The notes under the pieces: model-generated
Seen by the model: the letters and a program-made list of their open reading frames with translations, nothing else
Database searches by the model: none
What the model was told of the DNA's origin: nothing
Shown here: positions 17,752-26,704 of the stretch, in pieces
How positions within the stretch are numbered: the stretch's first letter is position 1
Layout: the number at the start of each line of letters is the position of its first letter
Position numbers and translations under genes: made by a program
From: Photobacterium damselae
GTDB lineage: Bacteria > Pseudomonadota > Gammaproteobacteria > Enterobacterales > Vibrionaceae
Direction of reading: 5' to 3'
DNA: 64,000 bases
NCBI RefSeq assembly: GCF_003026815.1
Contig: NZ_PYOG01000002.1
Location: 248,001-312,000 of the forward strand

Positions 17752-18876
17752 TCAGTCAGCAGGATAAATTGCACCTAAGCTAGTGAGTGCTTTAGCCCCC
17801 GTCACTTCTGGCAGGTTGCCCGGTTGATGATGCATGGTACGATAAGCCAACCATGCAAATGCCATGGCCTCCATATTATCAATATCAACGCCTCGATCTG
17901 CGGTTGTCATTACATCCCAATCAGGAAGCCACATTGCCAGTCTTTCCATAAGCAAAGGATTATGAGCTCCGCCGCCACACACGAGCAGTTCTTTTGTAGT
18001 CGTACTGCTTCCGTGTTTGCGTACTTCGTCTGCAATAGTAACAGCAGTGTATTCAGCAAGCGTAGCCTGTATATCTTGCAAAGAGAGTGGTTGCGAGTTC
18101 ATTGCTTCGAGTTTCGATAAATGCATATCTAACCATGGCAAATTAAATAACTCTCGGCCTGTACTTTTAGGAGCAGAGAGTTGCAAATACGGTTCTTGCA
18201 TTAAACGGGTGAGCAGTGGTTGATTGACAGTACCTGTTTTTGCCCACGTGGCATCTTTGTCGTAACTACGGTCAAGATGACGCTGAATCCATGCATCCAT
18301 CAACATATTACCAGGACCTGTATCGTAGCCTGTAACGGCGCAAGTTGGTTCTAAAACAGTGATATTTGCGATACCACCAATATTTAAAATAACTCGAGTG
18401 AGATCTGGGACGCTAAACAGTTGTTGATGGAATGCTGGCACAAGGGGAGCGCCTTGACCACCTAAAGCCATATCCTTGCGACGAAAATCTGCAATGGTGG
18501 TAATGCCTGTTTTAGCTGCAATAATATTGGCATCACCAATTTGCATGGTAAAAGCGTATTGACTCTGCGGTGAGTGAAACACAGTCTGTCCATGGCTACC
18601 AATCGCCGTGATCTCTGACGCTGGAGTTTGTGTGTGATCCAGTAACGCAAGAACGGCATCGGCAAAAAGGTGGCCTAAGCGATGATCCAGTTCTCCGATA
18701 ATTTGTAGGCTGGTTGGTTGACCTAGACAGATATCTAATAAAGATTGTTTAAGGTTTTTTCCCATCGGAAAGGCGTGATGACCTAGCAATTTGATCTGTT
18801 TGTCATCCATTTCAACCAGCACAGCATCAACGCCATCCATGCTAGTGCCAGACATCAATCCAATATATTTTTCCAT
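17752..18876 (-). CDS. anmK: Anhydro-N-acetylmuramic acid kinase
   Basis: Phosphorylates and hydrolyses 1,6-anhydro-MurNAc to MurNAc 6-phosphate in peptidoglycan recycling. The 374-residue protein has the normal length. It begins with the diagnostic nucleotide/sugar loop YIGLMSGTSMDGVDAVLV and shows DTGPGNMLMDAW, GSHGQTV and CGGGAHNPLL of the sugar kinase/Hsp70/actin fold. It lies between the LysR gene (30 bp upstream) and the exported S66 peptidase, forming a leftward cell-wall recycling cluster. Confidence 0.95.
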   Translation of the reverse strand: MEKYIGLMSGTSMDGVDAVLVEMDDKQIKLLGHHAFPMGKNLKQSLLDICLGQPTSLQIIGELDHRLGHLFADAVLALLDHTQTPASEITAIGSHGQTVFHSPQSQYAFTMQIGDANIIAAKTGITTIADFRRKDMALGGQGAPLVPAFHQQLFSVPDLTRVILNIGGIANITVLEPTCAVTGYDTGPGNMLMDAWIQRHLDRSYDKDATWAKTGTVNQPLLTRLMQEPYLQLSAPKSTGRELFNLPWLDMHLSKLEAMNSQPLSLQDIQATLAEYTAVTIADEVRKHGSSTTTKELLVCGGGAHNPLLMERLAMWLPDWDVMTTADRGVDIDNMEAMAFAWLAYRTMHHQPGNLPEVTGAKALTSLGAIYPAD

Positions 18877-18906
18877 AGCCGCAGCCCTTAACGTATTTTT
18901 ATCTAT

Positions 18907-19818
18907 CTATAGTGGCAAATGTTGAGTGACATAATCAATAAAAACTCGTACACGTGCGGGCATATATTTGGTTTGTGCGTATTGCAGGGCGATGACTCCT
19001 TGATAGTTACCTCTAATTGTCCATTCTGGTAATACATCGATAACACTGCCTTCAGCTAATGCTTCTTTAATGACAAAGTCAGGAAAAATACCGATCCCTA
19101 GGCCATCTTGTACGCCTTTTAAACGCATCTGAGAATGGTTAACGGCATAACGCCCCGTAACTGCAATGCTGTGTCTCTCGGTACCTTGATGAAACTCCCA
19201 AATATGATCGGTGTTGGTCTCTCCCAAATAGATACAATCATGATGTTTAAGCTCCAAAGGATGTTGAGGGAGCCCTTTACGTGCAATGTAATCAGGGCTT
19301 GCACACAATACCAGATTGACTTTGCCTACTTGCTTTAACACTTGGCCTTCAATAGGCTTCTCAGTTAAGCGAAACACAATATCAATTTCTTCTGCTAGCA
19401 AATCAATATCGCCATCTCGGGCTTTAATTTTAAGTTGAATATCTGGGTATAAATTTAAAAATGGTGTAACTAAGGGTTGGAGCATAATACTCATAAACGC
19501 CTTGGGTGCAGCAACAGTTACAGTACCCGCTGGAATGGTGTGCTCTGAACTGGAGATCTCAACCGCTTGTTTGGCCGCACTCATCATGGCTGTACATTGT
19601 TCGTAGATTCGCTTGCCTGATTCGCTCATCACTAATTTTCGCGTTGTGCGTTCGAGTAATTTTACCGACAAGGCTTTTTCTAACTTTGAAACCTGCTTAC
19701 TCAGTGCCGATGGGGTAACCCCTAACTTTTTTGCCGCCGCGGTATAACTGCCTTCATCGACAACGATAATAAAAACCGCTAAATCGGGCATAAGAGCAAT
19801 GAGTTTATTCGTTTCCAC
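18907..19818 (-). CDS. LysR-family transcriptional regulator
   Basis: 303 residues. The N-terminal winged helix-turn-helix (DEGSYTAAAKKLGVTPSALS, then VSKLEKAL) is typical of LysR regulators, and the C-terminal two-lobed effector domain resembles the CrgA/AaeR-type subgroup. GTG at 19818 has GAGG 9 nt upstream and is preferred over the upstream TTG (19839) and the downstream ATG (19791). The gene is divergent from kbl-tdh, so it may control threonine degradation, or it may read into anmK 30 bp downstream. The effector is unknown. Confidence 0.88.
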   Translation of the reverse strand: METNKLIALMPDLAVFIIVVDEGSYTAAAKKLGVTPSALSKQVSKLEKALSVKLLERTTRKLVMSESGKRIYEQCTAMMSAAKQAVEISSSEHTIPAGTVTVAAPKAFMSIMLQPLVTPFLNLYPDIQLKIKARDGDIDLLAEEIDIVFRLTEKPIEGQVLKQVGKVNLVLCASPDYIARKGLPQHPLELKHHDCIYLGETNTDHIWEFHQGTERHSIAVTGRYAVNHSQMRLKGVQDGLGIGIFPDFVIKEALAEGSVIDVLPEWTIRGNYQGVIALQYAQTKYMPARVRVFIDYVTQHLPL

Positions 19819-19960
19819 AGATTTGTGCCTCAGGTTCAATAATCATTTTCCATACTAGGGGATAATAGTTGTAATAGCTTTGAATTAGAATCCGAGAAAA
19901 GGGATTCAGCATGATTTATTGCTGTTTAAATGACTATTTTTTGCTGTAAAAACAATAAAG

Positions 19961-19976
19961 TGTGAGCTGTGTAACA
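19961..19976 (+). promoter_or_regulatory. Candidate CRP site upstream of kbl-tdh
   Basis: TGTGAGCTGTGTAACA fits TGTGA-N6-TCACA with one mismatch. It lies 74 bp before the kbl start. It was spotted by eye only. Confidence 0.4.
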
Positions 19977-20049
19977 TTTTATTCGGTAAACAGGCTCAGC
20001 ATTAAATATCGTCACTAAATTATTACAAAAGAAAGCGATGGGGAACGTC

Positions 20050-21243
20050 ATGTCTTCAGCATTTTACCAACAGATCCAACAACAAATCGCCGATGTAAAA
20101 ACGGAAGGTTTGTATAAGTCAGAGCGTATTATTACTTCAGCACAAAAAGCGGCAGTATCGATCAACACTGGCGAAGAAGTACTGAACTTTTGTGCTAACA
20201 ACTATTTAGGTTTGGCTAACCATCCAGAATTAATCAATGCTGCAAAACAGGGCATGGATGAACACGGTTTTGGTATGGCTTCAGTGCGTTTTATTTGTGG
20301 TACGCAAGATGCGCACAAAGAACTTGAGCAAAAACTTTCTGCTTTTTTAGGTATGGAAGATACGATTCTTTATAGCTCATGTTTTGATGCAAACGCAGGT
20401 CTGTTTGAGACCATTTTAGGTGCTGAAGATGCAATCATTTCTGATGCCTTAAACCACGCTTCTATTATTGATGGTGTACGCTTATGTAAAGCGATGCGCT
20501 TCCGCTACTCAAACAATAATATGCAAGAGTTAGAAGAGCAGTTAATCGCAGCCGATAACGCTGGCGCGCGTCATAAACTGATTGTAACTGATGGCGTATT
20601 CTCAATGGATGGTGTGGTTGCTAATCTTCCAGCTATCTGTGATTTAGCGGATAAATACAATGCGCTTGTGATGGTGGATGATTCTCACGCAGTTGGCTTT
20701 ATGGGTGAAAACGGTCGCGGTACTCATGAATACCACAGCGTAATGGATCGCATTGATATCATTACAGGTACTTTGGGTAAAGCAATGGGTGGCGCATCAG
20801 GCGGTTATACAGCAGGTAAGAAAGAGGTGATTGACTGGTTACGTCAGCGTTCTCGTCCTTATCTGTTCTCTAACTCAGTGGCTCCTGCCATTGTTGCTGC
20901 TTCTAATCGTGTAATTGATTTACTTGCTGAAAGTGGCGATCTTCGTAGCCATTTATGGGATAACGCAGAACACTTCCGTCGCCGTATGACTGAAGCAGGC
21001 TTTACTATGGCGGGTGCAGATCATGCCATCATTCCAATCATGCTAGGTGATGCGAAAGTCGCGGCAGAATTTGCAGAGCGTGCATTAGCAAAAGGCATTT
21101 ATGTTGTAGGGTTCTCTTTCCCTGTTGTTCCAAAAGGCCAAGCACGTATTCGTACACAAATGTCGGCAGCACATAGCCGTGAGCAGTTAGACCAAGCGAT
21201 TGATGCATTTATTGCTGTTGGTAAAGATATGGGAATCATCTAA
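20050..21243 (+). CDS. kbl: Glycine C-acetyltransferase (2-amino-3-ketobutyrate CoA ligase)
   Basis: PLP enzyme that cleaves 2-amino-3-ketobutyrate with CoA to glycine and acetyl-CoA, the second step of threonine breakdown. The 397-residue protein matches E. coli Kbl throughout: [37 protein letters not shown] and the PLP-lysine motif [14 protein letters not shown]. The start at 20050 is chosen because GGGGAA lies 5 nt upstream and SSAFYQQI aligns with the family N-terminus. tdh follows after 2 nt, so the two are cotranscribed. Confidence 0.97.
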   Translation: MSSAFYQQIQQQIADVKTEGLYKSERIITSAQKAAVSINTGEEVLNFCANNYLGLANHPELINAAKQGMDEHGFGMASVRFICGTQDAHKELEQKLSAFLGMEDTILYSSCFDANAGLFETILGAEDAIISDALNHASIIDGVRLCKAMRFRYSNNNMQELEEQLIAADNAGARHKLIVTDGVFSMDGVVANLPAICDLADKYNALVMVDDSHAVGFMGENGRGTHEYHSVMDRIDIITGTLGKAMGGASGGYTAGKKEVIDWLRQRSRPYLFSNSVAPAIVAASNRVIDLLAESGDLRSHLWDNAEHFRRRMTEAGFTMAGADHAIIPIMLGDAKVAAEFAERALAKGIYVVGFSFPVVPKGQARIRTQMSAAHSREQLDQAIDAFIAVGKDMGII

Positions 21244-21245
21244 TT

Positions 21246-22277
21246 ATGAAAATTAAAGCGCTTTCTAAGCTAAAACCAGAACAAGGTATTTGGATGACAG
21301 AAGTTGATAAACCAGAAATGGGGCACAACGACTTATTAATCCGTATCAAGAAAACAGCAATTTGTGGTACTGACGTACATATCTACAACTGGGATGAGTG
21401 GTCACAAAAAACCATTCCTGTACCTATGGTTGTGGGTCATGAATACGTGGGTGAAGTTGTTGATATGGGCCAAGAGGTTCGCGGCTTTAAAGTTGGCGAC
21501 CGTGTATCTGGCGAAGGTCATATCACTTGTGGTCACTGCCGTAATTGCCGCGGTGGTCGTACTCACCTATGTCGCAATACAATTGGTGTAGGTGTAAACC
21601 GCGAAGGGGCATTTGCTGAATATCTTGTGATTCCAGCGTTCAATGCATTTAAGATCCCTGAAGGTATTTCAGATGATCTTGCTTCTATTTTTGACCCATT
21701 TGGTAATGCGGTTCATACCGCTCTATCCTTTGATCTTGTGGGTGAAGATGTATTGATCACAGGTGCAGGCCCTATTGGCATTATGGCAGCAGCAGTTGCA
21801 AAACACGTTGGTGCCCGTCATGTTGTGATCACTGATGTGAACGAATACCGTCTGGATCTTGCTCGTAAAATGGGTGTCACTCGTGCTGTAAACGTAGCTA
21901 ACGAGAACCTAAAAGATGTAATGTTAGAACTGGGTATGACTGAAGGTTTTGATGTTGGTCTTGAAATGTCGGGTAATCCATCGGCATTTAATAGCATGCT
22001 GCAAAGTATGAACCATGGCGGTAAGATTGCATTGTTGGGCATTCCTCCATCAGACATGGGAATTGACTGGAACCAAGTGATCTTTAAAGGCCTTGTAATT
22101 AAGGGTATTTACGGTCGTGAAATGTTTGAAACTTGGTACAAGATGGCATCATTGATTCAATCTGGCCTAGATTTAACTCCAATTATTACTCACCACTACA
22201 AGATTGATGACTTTGAGCAAGGCTTTGATGCAATGCGCTCTGGTTTATCAGGTAAAGTTATTCTTGATTGGGAGTAG
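21246..22277 (+). CDS. tdh: L-threonine 3-dehydrogenase
   Basis: Zinc- and NAD-dependent oxidation of L-threonine to 2-amino-3-ketobutyrate, which feeds Kbl. The 343-residue protein is a medium-chain dehydrogenase of standard length. Catalytic zinc ligands are in AICGTDVH and VVGHEYVG; the structural zinc cysteines lie in [18 protein letters not shown]; the Rossmann loop is [12 protein letters not shown]. It is the second gene of the kbl-tdh operon, and a strong terminator follows at 22385. Confidence 0.97.
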   Translation: MKIKALSKLKPEQGIWMTEVDKPEMGHNDLLIRIKKTAICGTDVHIYNWDEWSQKTIPVPMVVGHEYVGEVVDMGQEVRGFKVGDRVSGEGHITCGHCRNCRGGRTHLCRNTIGVGVNREGAFAEYLVIPAFNAFKIPEGISDDLASIFDPFGNAVHTALSFDLVGEDVLITGAGPIGIMAAAVAKHVGARHVVITDVNEYRLDLARKMGVTRAVNVANENLKDVMLELGMTEGFDVGLEMSGNPSAFNSMLQSMNHGGKIALLGIPPSDMGIDWNQVIFKGLVIKGIYGREMFETWYKMASLIQSGLDLTPIITHHYKIDDFEQGFDAMRSGLSGKVILDWE

Positions 22278-22384
22278 GGTAATACTAGGCTATAAGAGTT
22301 GTGCTGTTTACATAAATATGGGTTTCCGATTATGTGAATGGGTAAGATAACTCTATTATCGCCAAGAAATTCCCCATAAAATTG

Positions 22385-22420
22385 AATGACGCCTTGAATG
22401 TAATCGAGGCGTCATTTTTT
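22385..22420 (+). terminator. Rho-independent terminator of kbl-tdh
   Basis: aatgacgcct / aggcgtcatt (22385-22394 and 22407-22416) followed by a run of Ts. Confidence 0.88.
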
Positions 22421-22791
22421 TATGTCTAATAAACCTCCATCCTTCCATGCCTCCATTTAGGGTATACATTTAGACATAGGTAAGAAAGAAGGCCTATTGT
22501 CGTTAACATGAGAAAGTTTGTAGATGCATGTAATTAATAAATACATTTTTATTAGACTACCAATGCTCATTTTCCGTATCTATAAACAAATTGAACAAAA
22601 ATCTAAAATAAATAAATGTCAATGATTTAAAACGTTATTTATAGCGAGAAATGTCAAAAAAATAATTACGTTGATGGTTGTCAAAAAAATGACACGATAA
22701 ATTATTAGATTTAAATTTATCCTGTAATCTACGTCTCGCGATAACTTGCAAATAAACCTCGCTAATTAAACTAACAACCTTTGGTAAAATA
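22421..22791 (+). promoter_or_regulatory. AT-rich control region of the zinc-ribbon/GT2/HlyD operon
   Basis: 370 bases without a gene, clearly richer in A/T than the upstream operon. It holds two exact copies of a 12-mer (22652 and 22679), and the second overlaps a TTGTCA hexamer that could serve as a -35 element. No obvious -10 at ideal spacing and no strong Shine-Dalgarno sequence before the 22792 start were found. Confidence 0.35.
22652..22690 (+). repeat. Paired direct 12-mers TGTCAAAAAAAT
   Basis: Exact copies at 22652-22663 and 22679-22690, start-to-start distance 27 bp. Another TGTCAA lies at about 22617. The second copy is followed by gaca, so tgtca and tgaca form an inverted pair. 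Possible regulator-binding sites. Confidence 0.45.
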
Positions 22792-24120
22792 ATGAATAAG
22801 TCATTGATACCTTTATATATATTAGGTGATCTATGTGTTTCTGATGAACGCTTTAACGTTCATAACATTAATTATATAGATGATATTATCAATATAAAGC
22901 ACTCTATTATTGTTGTAGAAAAAGATATTGATGAAACACTCAAAAAACTGAATGATAAACATCTTACAGAGTGTTTGATTTATACATCAGCAAAAACAGA
23001 GTTATCTTCTTATCTCTCCTATGGCATCTTTTCTTGTCAGCAAGCAATAGCCGATTGGGATATTGTAAGGGAAAAAGCGAAGTTAATTAAAAATACTGAT
23101 AATAAATTATTAAGTTGGCTATTTAGTTATCCTTCAAGAAGACTAACTCCTCAATTAAATTATCATCTAGATACGGTTTATACATATCCAATACTTAACG
23201 TATTTTATAAACAGAATGAAATTATAGAGCTGGAGAGTTTTATTAAATCTGGGCTTATTGAATCGGATAGTCTTATTGATAAAATAAGAATTTGTAATAC
23301 ATGTCATAGTGGACATTTAAACTATATAGAAACATGCCCTAACTGTGAGAGTATCGATATTATTTCTCAGCATTCACTACATTGCTTTACTTGTGGTCAT
23401 GTTAACAATGAGACTGAATTTAAAAAGGCGAATCATCTTGAATGTCCAAAATGTTCAACAAAATTAAAGCATATTGGGGTTGATTATGATCGTCCATTAG
23501 AAATGTTTTCATGTAAGAGCTGCCATGAATTATTTATTGAATCTGAAACCCGAGCAAAATGCTTTTCATGTCACAGTATTCAAGATGTTTCTTCAACTAT
23601 AGCTAAATCGATCTATACATATCGACTTACCGATAAAGGCGAGCAGTATGTTAGAGCAAAGTTAGACTATAATTTACCTGATTTAAATCTATCTGGAAGA
23701 GTTGATAAAGAATATTTACTCAGTTTATTACCTTGGTTAAGTAAACTGTCTATTAGACATCAATACGATCATATTATCTGTGCTATTAAATTTAATGGAA
23801 TAGATGAAATGAATTTTACATATGGTAGAGATAAAGCAGACAATTTTATTTATGAGTATATTGATAGGCTGAATACAATATTGAGAACAACTGATATTAC
23901 ATGCCAGTATGAGAATGATGTCATTTTATTGGTCTTTCCTCATACATCTAAGAACTCAATGAATACAATCATGAAAAAAATTAGCCGTGTAACTGAGAAT
24001 ATAAACATTCCTAAAATATCCGTTATTGTCGGAATGTGGACATTATCAAAAATGGCTATGGATAAATCAATAACTAGATGGCTTGAAGATAAAATAGAAA
24101 GTATTGAGAATGATAGATAG
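22792..24120 (+). CDS. Three-zinc-ribbon (TackOD1-like) protein with degenerate GGDEF domain
   Basis: 442 residues. The N-terminal 165 are not recognised. Residues 168-260 carry six CxxC pairs (168/171, 182/185, 198/201, 218/221, 241/244, 257/260), which suggests three zinc ribbons. The arrangement resembles the TackOD1 metal-binding output domain; this family name is from memory. Residues about 322-420 look like a GGDEF fold (AIKFNGIDEM, YGRDKADNFIYEYI, LRTTDI), but the signature hexapeptide region reads YENDVILL, so cyclase activity is unlikely. No membrane segment is seen. The stop overlaps the GT2 gene by 11 nt, implying coupled translation. It may be a sensor or c-di-GMP-effector subunit for the synthase; that is inference. 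Confidence 0.7.
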   Translation: MNKSLIPLYILGDLCVSDERFNVHNINYIDDIINIKHSIIVVEKDIDETLKKLNDKHLTECLIYTSAKTELSSYLSYGIFSCQQAIADWDIVREKAKLIKNTDNKLLSWLFSYPSRRLTPQLNYHLDTVYTYPILNVFYKQNEIIELESFIKSGLIESDSLIDKIRICNTCHSGHLNYIETCPNCESIDIISQHSLHCFTCGHVNNETEFKKANHLECPKCSTKLKHIGVDYDRPLEMFSCKSCHELFIESETRAKCFSCHSIQDVSSTIAKSIYTYRLTDKGEQYVRAKLDYNLPDLNLSGRVDKEYLLSLLPWLSKLSIRHQYDHIICAIKFNGIDEMNFTYGRDKADNFIYEYIDRLNTILRTTDITCQYENDVILLVFPHTSKNSMNTIMKKISRVTENINIPKISVIVGMWTLSKMAMDKSITRWLEDKIESIENDR

Positions 24121-25426
24121 CTTAAATTATATAGCGCTGACATTAATAACATCACTTTCCCAAAATTCAAATAATATCTTCTTATTTTTACCAGGTTTTT
24201 TATTAATTGAATTACCACTTGTGATCTTAGTAATATCAGGTGTATTTCGATGGGGATGGCATCAAGATGAAAATCAAATAGTCAAATACCCATCAGTCAG
24301 TTTTATTATTACTTGTTATGGAGAGGGGGATGCCATAACTCAAACAGTAGATACGTTAGTTGAACAGATATATCCAGGGAAAATTGAAATCCTTGCTATT
24401 GTTGATGGGGCAAAACAAAATAATGAGACCTATCAAGCTGCTTTAAGGTGTGCAGCCAAATATAAATCAATACCTTTTCGTAAAGTAAGAGTCATACCAA
24501 AGTGGCAACGTGGAGGAAGAGTATCGACCCTCAACTCTGGGCTCTTTTTTGCTAAACATGACATAGTCATCAATGTCGATGGAGATACCTCTTTTGATAA
24601 TGATATGACCATCAATATGGTTAAGCATTTTCAATCATCCAACACCTTGGCAGTAGGTGGAGCGCTAAAAGTTAGAAATTGGCAAGATAATATTTTAACT
24701 CGAATGCAAGCCATAGAATATATGTTATCGATGCAACTTGGAAAAACGGGAATGGCTAACTGGGGTGTACTTAATAATATATCGGGCGCATTTGGTGGAT
24801 TTAGACGGAAAATATTAAATCATATTGGAGGCTGGGATACTCATACTGCAGAAGATTTAGATTTAACAGTACGGCTAAAACAATACAAAAGAAGATACCC
24901 AAAGACTAAATTAGCTTTCTCCCCCCATGCTGTTGGGCATACCGATGTTCCAAGTACGATAAAAGGATTGATTCAACAGCGACTAAGATGGGATGGTGAT
25001 TTGTTATTCCTTCATTTGAGAAAACATAATAAGGGTTTAACTCCGAAATTACTCGGCTGGGGAAACTTTGTATTTATACTTGTTTATGGGATTTTTCAAA
25101 ATGTGATTCTACCATTACTCGTTATTATTTACTTAATTTATATTTGCATGTATGCACCTTGGCAAATAGTGCTAACGATTAATATTATTTTGTATTTAAT
25201 GTATCTGGTTATTACAAGTGTCTACTTTATTCTTTATATTAATTTGATTTCTGAACGTCCAATGAAGGATATCAAATTTGTGGTCTGGTTATGGTTATAT
25301 CCTATATATCAATTTCTAATGAGAATAATTACTGCGTTTTCAATGTTTAATGAGTTGATCAGACGTAGTCATGAAGAATCCAATATGGCACCTTGGTGGG
25401 TATTAAAAAAAGGGAAAAGATTTTAG
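24110..25426 (+). CDS. Processive family 2 glycosyltransferase, membrane polysaccharide synthase type
   Basis: 438 residues. An N-terminal helix (about 22-46) is followed by a GT-A domain with the processive GT2 signatures: D99 in IVDG, the DxD motif at 157-159 (VDGD), the TED-like AED at 247-249 and QQRLRW at 289-294. Three to four C-terminal helices follow. This architecture occurs in cellulose, hyaluronan, PNAG and alginate (Alg8) synthases. No PilZ domain is visible. ATG 24110 lies within the last codons of the preceding gene; TTG 24104 is the only longer option. The HlyD-like gene starts right after the stop. The sugar product cannot be predicted. The whole operon is strikingly AT-rich. 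Confidence 0.88.
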   Translation: MIDSLNYIALTLITSLSQNSNNIFLFLPGFLLIELPLVILVISGVFRWGWHQDENQIVKYPSVSFIITCYGEGDAITQTVDTLVEQIYPGKIEILAIVDGAKQNNETYQAALRCAAKYKSIPFRKVRVIPKWQRGGRVSTLNSGLFFAKHDIVINVDGDTSFDNDMTINMVKHFQSSNTLAVGGALKVRNWQDNILTRMQAIEYMLSMQLGKTGMANWGVLNNISGAFGGFRRKILNHIGGWDTHTAEDLDLTVRLKQYKRRYPKTKLAFSPHAVGHTDVPSTIKGLIQQRLRWDGDLLFLHLRKHNKGLTPKLLGWGNFVFILVYGIFQNVILPLLVIIYLIYICMYAPWQIVLTINIILYLMYLVITSVYFILYINLISERPMKDIKFVVWLWLYPIYQFLMRIITAFSMFNELIRRSHEESNMAPWWVLKKGKRF

Positions 25427-26470
25427 ATGAAAGTCCAATTTCATACAGAAACTCAAGTCGATCCGAAAAGTTCAAATTTTATGAATGTGATATACGGTTC
25501 GGCAAAGCGTGGAGGGTATAGGCTTCGCTGGTATTTATTGTTATTACTTATTATCAGTCCTATATTATATCTTGCTTATTTTATGTATCAGTCAATCTAT
25601 TTGACAATTGCACCAGGGATAATAACAACAAGTCCGATGCTAATTACAGCTACAAACGATGGTATTATTGATTTTGTTGTCAATGGGGATGAGTTATATA
25701 CTAAAAAATCCGTGTTAGTGACTATTAATAATGAAACGATATCAAATACGGAACACTATTTATCACTCAAGACTCAAGAAATTGATGCGCAAATAGAAAA
25801 GTTACCAGCAATTAACCTTGATAAATATAATCAAGAAATTAAAAATGCTAAAAGTAGTTTTCTCAAAGTTAATGAAATCAAAAAACTTTATGAAAAATAT
25901 AGAAAACAAGGTCAAGTTTCTCAAGTTGATTACGCCAATATTATAAATACTGCCAGTGTTGCCAAACAGCGAGAACTTCAGTCATCAATATCAAAGGAAC
26001 AGGCGCTGTTTTCTTACGATCAAAATAAGTTAGCTGGCCCGTTAATGCTTTTACGTAATGATATTGGATTAAAGTTAATTTCATATCAGAGTCAGCAGAA
26101 TGAACTGTCCATTGTATCGCCTGTATCTGGGTTTATTGTTGAGAATTATGTTACAGAAGGGCAGTGGGTACAGAAAGGCCAAGAGTTGATGACTATTGCT
26201 CCCTATCGACAGCCTGAAGTAATTAGCTATGTTGATGCTAAATATCTGGCTAAAGTCGCAAAAGGGAGTGAAGTGATGGTTCAATTGCCTAATGGTGGCC
26301 AATATTCTGCAATTGTTCGATCTAAACCTCGGTTGGCAACTAAACTTCCATCGCAACTAACGACACCTTTTACAGAAACGAAAGCCGTATTAAAAGTTGT
26401 TCTTGAGTTCAATAATCACGTAAATGATCTGGATTGGGTTGAAGGGATGCCTGTCAAAGTTATTATTTGA
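25427..26470 (+). CDS. HlyD/membrane-fusion-type adaptor, probable polysaccharide synthase partner
   Basis: 347 residues. A short cytosolic basic stretch, one membrane helix (about 36-56), then a periplasmic domain with split biotinyl-lipoyl-like halves (about 64-100 and 225-262, SPVSGFIVENYVTEGQWVQK) separated by a coiled-coil-prone hairpin (about 105-205). A beta-barrel end follows. This is the HlyD/EmrA design. With a GT2 synthase directly upstream and no ATPase or MFS pump, it most resembles Alg44 next to Alg8 in alginate secretion, though the cytosolic PilZ domain of Alg44 is missing. It starts directly after the GT2 stop codon. Confidence 0.8.
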   Translation: MKVQFHTETQVDPKSSNFMNVIYGSAKRGGYRLRWYLLLLLIISPILYLAYFMYQSIYLTIAPGIITTSPMLITATNDGIIDFVVNGDELYTKKSVLVTINNETISNTEHYLSLKTQEIDAQIEKLPAINLDKYNQEIKNAKSSFLKVNEIKKLYEKYRKQGQVSQVDYANIINTASVAKQRELQSSISKEQALFSYDQNKLAGPLMLLRNDIGLKLISYQSQQNELSIVSPVSGFIVENYVTEGQWVQKGQELMTIAPYRQPEVISYVDAKYLAKVAKGSEVMVQLPNGGQYSAIVRSKPRLATKLPSQLTTPFTETKAVLKVVLEFNNHVNDLDWVEGMPVKVII

Positions 26471-26550
26471 TGCTTATGTGGCATAGTTTTGTGTACAAAA
26501 ACAAAGTGCGATAGAATGCATATGAGTTAAATAAAGTAAAATTAATTATT

Positions 26551-26670
26551 ATGTTTATTTGGAACCTTATTGAGTTCTTGTGGGTTTTAACAATAATTTA
26601 TTTTGCTAGAAGAATATGGTTAGCATATAACCTAAGTATCACTAAATTATTCAAAAATCTATTAAGATAA
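26551..26670 (+). CDS. Possible 39-residue single-pass membrane protein
   Basis: An ATG at 26551 opens 39 codons with a hydrophobic stretch (IEFLWVLTIIYFARRIW) and a basic end. It lies 80 bp after the HlyD-like gene on the same strand. No good Shine-Dalgarno sequence is visible, so it may be chance. Small membrane proteins do accompany some polysaccharide synthases. Confidence 0.25.
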   Translation: MFIWNLIEFLWVLTIIYFARRIWLAYNLSITKLFKNLLR

Positions 26671-26704
26671 AGATGGGTTGATAGGGATATCAACCCGCTT
26701 GTGA

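Noticed and set aside
26470-26514. Short ORF MLMWHSFVYKNKVR right after the HlyD-like gene
   Set aside because: Only 14 codons, no ribosome-binding site and ordinary composition; it reads as chance.
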